From positions 1-16,102 of the forward strand of contig OMRS01000096.1 of assembly GCA_900313545.1 (NCBI GenBank): 16,102 nt of DNA, written 5' to 3'. Position 1 is the stretch's first letter; the number at the start of each line of letters is the position of its first letter. Of this stretch, positions 12,990 to 16,102 are shown in pieces. Under the pieces are notes generated by a model, which worked only from the letters and a program-made list of their open reading frames with translations, was not told the origin of the DNA and made no database searches. The translations under genes were made by a program, and so were the position numbers. The stretch comes from an uncultured Eubacteriales bacterium. Lineage in GTDB: Bacteria > Bacillota_A > Clostridia > Christensenellales > Aristaeellaceae.

Positions 12990-15692
12990 TTACTTGCCCA
13001 TGTCCTTCATCTGGGCCATCCGGTTCTGGAGCGCAGCAAGCTTCTCGCGGTTCACCGCAAGCTTCTCCTTTTCCTTCTCCACCAGGGCAGCCGGCGCCTT
13101 GGACGTAAAGCCCGTGTTGGCCAGCTTGGCCTCGCCGCGGGTGATCTCACCCTCCAGGGACGCCGCCTCCTTGCCAAGGCGCTGCATCTCCTTGGCGATA
13201 TCCACCAGGTCACCCAGGGGAATGAACACCTCACCGCTGGCCGCCACGCAGCTGACGGTTCCGGACAGGTCGGCATCCTCGCCGATAATCTCCGTCTCCT
13301 GTGCCCAGCACAGCCGGCGCATGATCTCTGCAGCGCCCTCAAAGCCCCCGGCATGTCCGGAGGAGGGGCGGATCTTCAGATGCGCCCTGCGGCCCACCGG
13401 CACGTTCATTTCCTGACGCAGATTGCGCACGGCACGAATCACGTCCATCAGGCCCTGCATCTGCTGGCTCTCCTGCGGGAAGCGCAGGCTTTCATCCACC
13501 TGGGGCCAGCTGCTGAGCATGATGGTGCCCTGGGCACCGGGCAGATAGCGGTACACCGCATCCGTCAGGAAGGGCATGAAGGGATGCAGCAGCTTGAGCA
13601 GCGCGGTGAGCACATACTGCAGTGTCGCCTGGGCCGCCTCCCTGCCCTCTCCTCCAAGACCCACCTTGGACAGCTCGATATACCAGTCGCAGAACTCGCT
13701 CCACATGAAATCATACAGCTTCTGCGCCGCCAGACCCAGATCATACTCCTCAAAATGCGCGGTCACCTCGCCGATGACCTCCTGCAGACGCGTGAGGATC
13801 CACTTGTCCGCGGTGGACAGCTGCTTGCCCTCCAGGGACGTCGCGCCCTCCAGGTTGCCGATGACGAACCGGCTGGCATTCCAGATCTTGTTGGCAAAGT
13901 TGCGGTCGCTCTCCACCTTGTCATCGGAGAAGCGCATGTCATTTCCCGGGCTCACGCCGTTCACAAGGGAGAAGCGGAGCGCATCCGCACCATACTTTTC
14001 AATGATCTCCAGGGGATCCACGCCATTGCCCAGGCTCTTGCTCATCTTGCGTCCCTGAGCGTCCCTCACCAGGCCATGGATGAGCACGGTATGGAAAGGC
14101 GTCTGTCCCATCTGCTCACAGCCCGAGAAGATCATGCGGGCCACCCAGAAGAAGATGATGTCATAGCCCGTCACCAGCACGCTGGTCGGATAGAAATAGC
14201 GCAGGTCCGGGGTGTCCTTCGGCCAGCCCAGCGTGGAGAAGGGCCACAGGGCCGAGGAGAACCAGGTATCCAGCACATCCTCATCCTGATGCAGCGTTCC
14301 GCCGCAGTGGGGGCAGCGCTCCGGGACGGTGCGGCTGACCACGGTCTCCCCGCAGTCATCGCAGTACCACGCGGGAATCCGGTGGCCCCACCAGAGCTGG
14401 CGGGAGATGCACCAGTCGCGGATATTCTCCATCCAGACCAGATAGTTGCGGGAAAAGCGCTCCGGAACAAACCTGGTCCGTCCGTCCTTGACACAGGCGA
14501 TCGCCGGCTCCGCCAGGGGCGCCATCTTCACGAACCACTGCTTGCTGACCATGGGCTCGATGGTGGTATGGCACCTGTAGCAGGTTCCCACCTCATGGGA
14601 CAGGGGTTCCGTCTGCGCCAGGAATCCGCCCGCCTCCAGGTCCCTGAGAATTTCCCTGCGGGCTTCCAGCGTGGTCATGCCGGCATACTTGCCGCAGTCC
14701 AGCACATGGGGTTCATTCACCGTCGCCTTTCCGCTGCGGAAGATTTCCTCCGACTCCTGTGCCTCCTTCGCGCCCGTCATCCGTCCGTCATAGGTAAACA
14801 CCCGGAGGATCTCCAGCTGGTGGCGCTGTCCCACCTCGAAGTCGTTGGGATCATGAGCGGGAGTGATTTTCACCACGCCGGTTCCCTTGGTCATGTCGGC
14901 ATGCTCGTCGCAGACAATCGGGATTTCCCGGTTCATGAGGGGCAGGATCACATGACACCCGTGAAGGTGCCTGTAGCGTTCATCCTCCGGATTGATGGCC
15001 ACGGCGGTATCGCCCAGCATGGTCTCGGGACGGGTGGTGGCCAGTTCCAGGAATTCCCCCGTCTCCTTGACCGGATAGCGCAGGTGCCAGAATTTGCCTT
15101 CCTGGGTCTCATACTCCACCTCAGCGTCCGAGATGGAGGTCCGGCAGCAGGGGCACCAGTTGATCATGCGGTTGCCGCGGTAGATCAGGCCCTTCTCGTA
15201 GAGACGGTTGAACACCTCCGTCACCGCTTCGCTGCAGCCCTCGTCCATGGTGAAACGTTCGCGACTCCAGTCGCAGCTGTTGCCCATCTTCCGGGTCTGC
15301 TGCACAATGCGTCCGCCATATTCCTTCTTCCATGCCCAGGCGCGCTCAAGGAAGCCTTCACGCCCCACATCCTTCTTGGTCAGGCCTTCCTCGGCCATCT
15401 TGTTGACGATCTTCACCTCGGTGGCGATGGAGGCATGGTCCGTGCCCGGCAGCCAGAGGGTGGGATCCCCCTTCATCCGGTGATACCGGGTCAGGCTGTC
15501 CTGCATGACGCCGTCCATGGCGTGGCCCATATGCAGCTGTCCGGTGATATTGGGCGGCGGCATCACGATGGTGAATGGCTTTTTGCCCTCTTCAATATGA
15601 GCGGTGAATGCACCGCTTTCCTCCCATTCCCTGTAAAGACGGTCCTCGATCTCCCGGGGATTGTACGTCTTCTCCATTTCAAACTGGTCCAT
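12990..15692 (-). CDS. valS: Valyl-tRNA synthetase
   Basis: A 900-residue class I synthetase. The HIGH signature is HMGH at residues 54-57 after PPPNITGQL, and KMSKS is at 549-553 (GRKMSKSLGNG). The CP1 editing domain is marked by LATTRPETMLGD (about 217-228) and TKGTGVVKITPAHDPND (268-284). Cys pairs (CPCC, CYRC, CDDC, CPHC) could bind zinc. WCISRQLWWGHRIPAWYC is the conserved block before the second half. The C-terminal ~70 residues form the usual Arg/Glu-rich coiled coil (EKEKLAVNREKLAALQNRMAQM region). The ATG at 15692 is chosen because GGGAG lies 7 bases upstream and an earlier in-frame start would fall inside the T-box. Expression is controlled by the T-box leader. Confidence 0.97.
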   Translation of the reverse strand: MDQFEMEKTYNPREIEDRLYREWEESGAFTAHIEEGKKPFTIVMPPPNITGQLHMGHAMDGVMQDSLTRYHRMKGDPTLWLPGTDHASIATEVKIVNKMAEEGLTKKDVGREGFLERAWAWKKEYGGRIVQQTRKMGNSCDWSRERFTMDEGCSEAVTEVFNRLYEKGLIYRGNRMINWCPCCRTSISDAEVEYETQEGKFWHLRYPVKETGEFLELATTRPETMLGDTAVAINPEDERYRHLHGCHVILPLMNREIPIVCDEHADMTKGTGVVKITPAHDPNDFEVGQRHQLEILRVFTYDGRMTGAKEAQESEEIFRSGKATVNEPHVLDCGKYAGMTTLEARREILRDLEAGGFLAQTEPLSHEVGTCYRCHTTIEPMVSKQWFVKMAPLAEPAIACVKDGRTRFVPERFSRNYLVWMENIRDWCISRQLWWGHRIPAWYCDDCGETVVSRTVPERCPHCGGTLHQDEDVLDTWFSSALWPFSTLGWPKDTPDLRYFYPTSVLVTGYDIIFFWVARMIFSGCEQMGQTPFHTVLIHGLVRDAQGRKMSKSLGNGVDPLEIIEKYGADALRFSLVNGVSPGNDMRFSDDKVESDRNFANKIWNASRFVIGNLEGATSLEGKQLSTADKWILTRLQEVIGEVTAHFEEYDLGLAAQKLYDFMWSEFCDWYIELSKVGLGGEGREAAQATLQYVLTALLKLLHPFMPFLTDAVYRYLPGAQGTIMLSSWPQVDESLRFPQESQQMQGLMDVIRAVRNLRQEMNVPVGRRAHLKIRPSSGHAGGFEGAAEIMRRLCWAQETEIIGEDADLSGTVSCVAASGEVFIPLGDLVDIAKEMQRLGKEAASLEGEITRGEAKLANTGFTSKAPAALVEKEKEKLAVNREKLAALQNRMAQMKDMGK

Positions 15693-15718
15693 GTGCTTTC
15701 TCCCTTTCTTCTTCTGGT

Positions 15719-15759
15719 AAAAAAACGCGCATTCCTGCAAAAGGACGCAGGAATGCGCG
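15719..15759 (-). terminator. T-box-controlled terminator upstream of valS
   Basis: Arms CGCGCATTCCTGC and GCAGGAATGCGCG (13 bp, perfect, 8-base loop) are followed leftward by seven T. The 5' arm shares CGCG with the T-box sequence, so the antiterminator and terminator are mutually exclusive. The valS ATG is 27 bases further on. Confidence 0.94.
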
Positions 15760-15931
15760 GTACCACCTTTATTCACATCCCGAAGGATGTCTCTTGCGCT
15801 GTATCGGGCGACACCCGTCCGCCCTCAGAAGCGACCTTCAGCGCTCCGGATTCTGAAGTGCCTCTCAACACCCGGCACTCTCTCTGTCAGTCCGTCCTGC
15901 CTACTCCTCTTCGTCAACGAGCGGTTGATAT
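15719..15931 (-). promoter_or_regulatory. T-box riboswitch leader, valine type
   Basis: Read leftward the leader has an AGAGGAGTAG (GA/S-turn-like) near its start, an apical stem GTGCC/GGCAC (15858-15862 with 15874-15878), a GGGCG/CGCCC hairpin (15806-15824), a hairpin ACATCC-TTCG-GGATGT (15775-15790), the T-box AAAGGTGGTACCGCG (15756-15770) and an overlapping terminator. The likely specifier is the Val codon GTC in TGAAGGTCGC, plus-strand positions 15833-15835. Uncharged tRNA-Val should pair through the specifier and T-box and favour read-through. Stem I pairing was done by eye, so the exact specifier is less sure than the T-box itself. Confidence 0.93.
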
Positions 15932-15937
15932 GGCGGA

Positions 15938-15966
15938 ATTATATCGGGATTCCCCGGACTTGTCAA
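15938..15966 (-). promoter_or_regulatory. Consensus promoter of the valS operon
   Basis: Leftward, perfect TTGACA (15961-15966) and perfect TATAAT (15938-15943) are separated by exactly 17 bases. Transcription should start near 15931, giving a leader of about 240 bases before the valS ATG. Such a strong promoter fits control by attenuation in the T-box rather than at initiation. Confidence 0.93.
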
Positions 15967-15987
15967 ACCGGGAGTCTCCCAAAGTCG

Positions 15988-16009
15988 GGCCTCTGAAGAT
16001 CAGTAGGCC
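15988..16009 (-). terminator. Possible weak terminator at the end of the SH3-domain gene
   Basis: Leftward, GGCCT(A)CTGA-TCT-TCAGAGGCC gives a 9-bp stem with one bulged A, overlapping the stop codon of the partial gene. Only TTT, 4 bases further on, follows, so termination would be weak. It lies 22 bases upstream of the valS -35. Confidence 0.3.
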
Positions 16010-16102
16010 TCTGTCCGCAGCAGATATCCCACATATCCGCCGTTGGGATCCATCACCTGCAGCCAGGTGTCATTCTGGCCGATGACTTCCATGGTTTCTC
16101 CC
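16000..16102 (-). CDS. C-terminal end of an SH3-like-domain protein (partial)
   Basis: The last 33 residues of a leftward gene are visible, ending GETMEVIGQNDTW, LQVMDPNGGYVGYLLRTEAY and TGA. The GE.MEV.GQ...WLQV....GYVGYLL pattern is that of the end of a bacterial SH3 (SH3b) domain, common in secreted cell-wall proteins. The rest lies beyond the right edge, so total size and other domains are unknown. It resembles in type, not closely in sequence, the SH3 domains of the large wall protein at 3388-6240. Confidence 0.72.
   Translation of the reverse strand, partial: GETMEVIGQNDTWLQVMDPNGGYVGYLLRTEAY

Noticed and set aside
15693..15776. N-terminal extension of valS to an upstream in-frame start
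   Set aside because: The extension would be encoded by the T-box terminator region, and the ribosome binding site and family homology both support ATG 15692.
12000..16085. Open reading frame of 1361 codons on the + strand opposite valS, rsmH and rsmI
   Set aside because: It is antisense to three clear genes, has low-complexity His/Arg/Gly/Leu-rich composition typical of GC-rich shadow frames, runs through the T-box leader and shows no family motif.

Overview
The window looks like chromosomal DNA from a fairly GC-rich Clostridia-type Firmicute. Evidence for this is a T-box leader upstream of valS, strong AGGAGG-like ribosome binding sites, a secreted multi-repeat PG_binding_1/SH3 protein and a BspA-type leucine-rich-repeat protein. 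A closer placement (gut or rumen Oscillospirales/Christensenellales-like lineages) is inference only. No rRNA, tRNA, insertion sequence or CRISPR array was seen.

Left block (1-2710): the start of a LacI-family regulator gene points left off the window. It diverges from a three-gene rightward operon: an SDR oxidoreductase, then the small (SAF) and large subunits of a split UxaA-type sugar-acid dehydratase. A 21-bp inverted repeat in the divergent gap is a candidate operator. The operon ends at a very strong hairpin terminator. The set looks like a sugar-acid (hexonate/hexarate) catabolic unit under local repression; the substrate cannot be read from the sequence.

Middle block (2713-6599), all leftward: a DUF3990 protein, then a 950-residue secreted cell-wall protein with six peptidoglycan-binding repeats, three SH3-like domains and an unassigned C-terminal domain. 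Upstream is a 359-bp AT-rich region with a clear promoter, a 35-bp inverted repeat and further short palindromes.

Right block (6600-15966), all leftward and tightly packed: a near-consensus promoter and Val-type T-box leader, then valS, rsmH, rsmI, a leucine-rich-repeat gene, and after a 125-bp gap a DUF1846 gene, psuK and psuG, closing at a hairpin terminator. rsmH and rsmI methylate the same 16S rRNA nucleotide (C1402, base N4 and ribose 2'-O). PsuK and PsuG break pseudouridine down to uracil and ribose 5-phosphate. The run therefore joins tRNA charging, decoding-site modification and recycling of a modified nucleoside. valS, rsmH, rsmI and the LRR gene are separated by 3, 2 and -4 nt and should share the T-box; whether the transcript continues into DUF1846-psuK-psuG is open.

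The last ~100 bases hold the 3' end of another leftward gene encoding an SH3-like domain.
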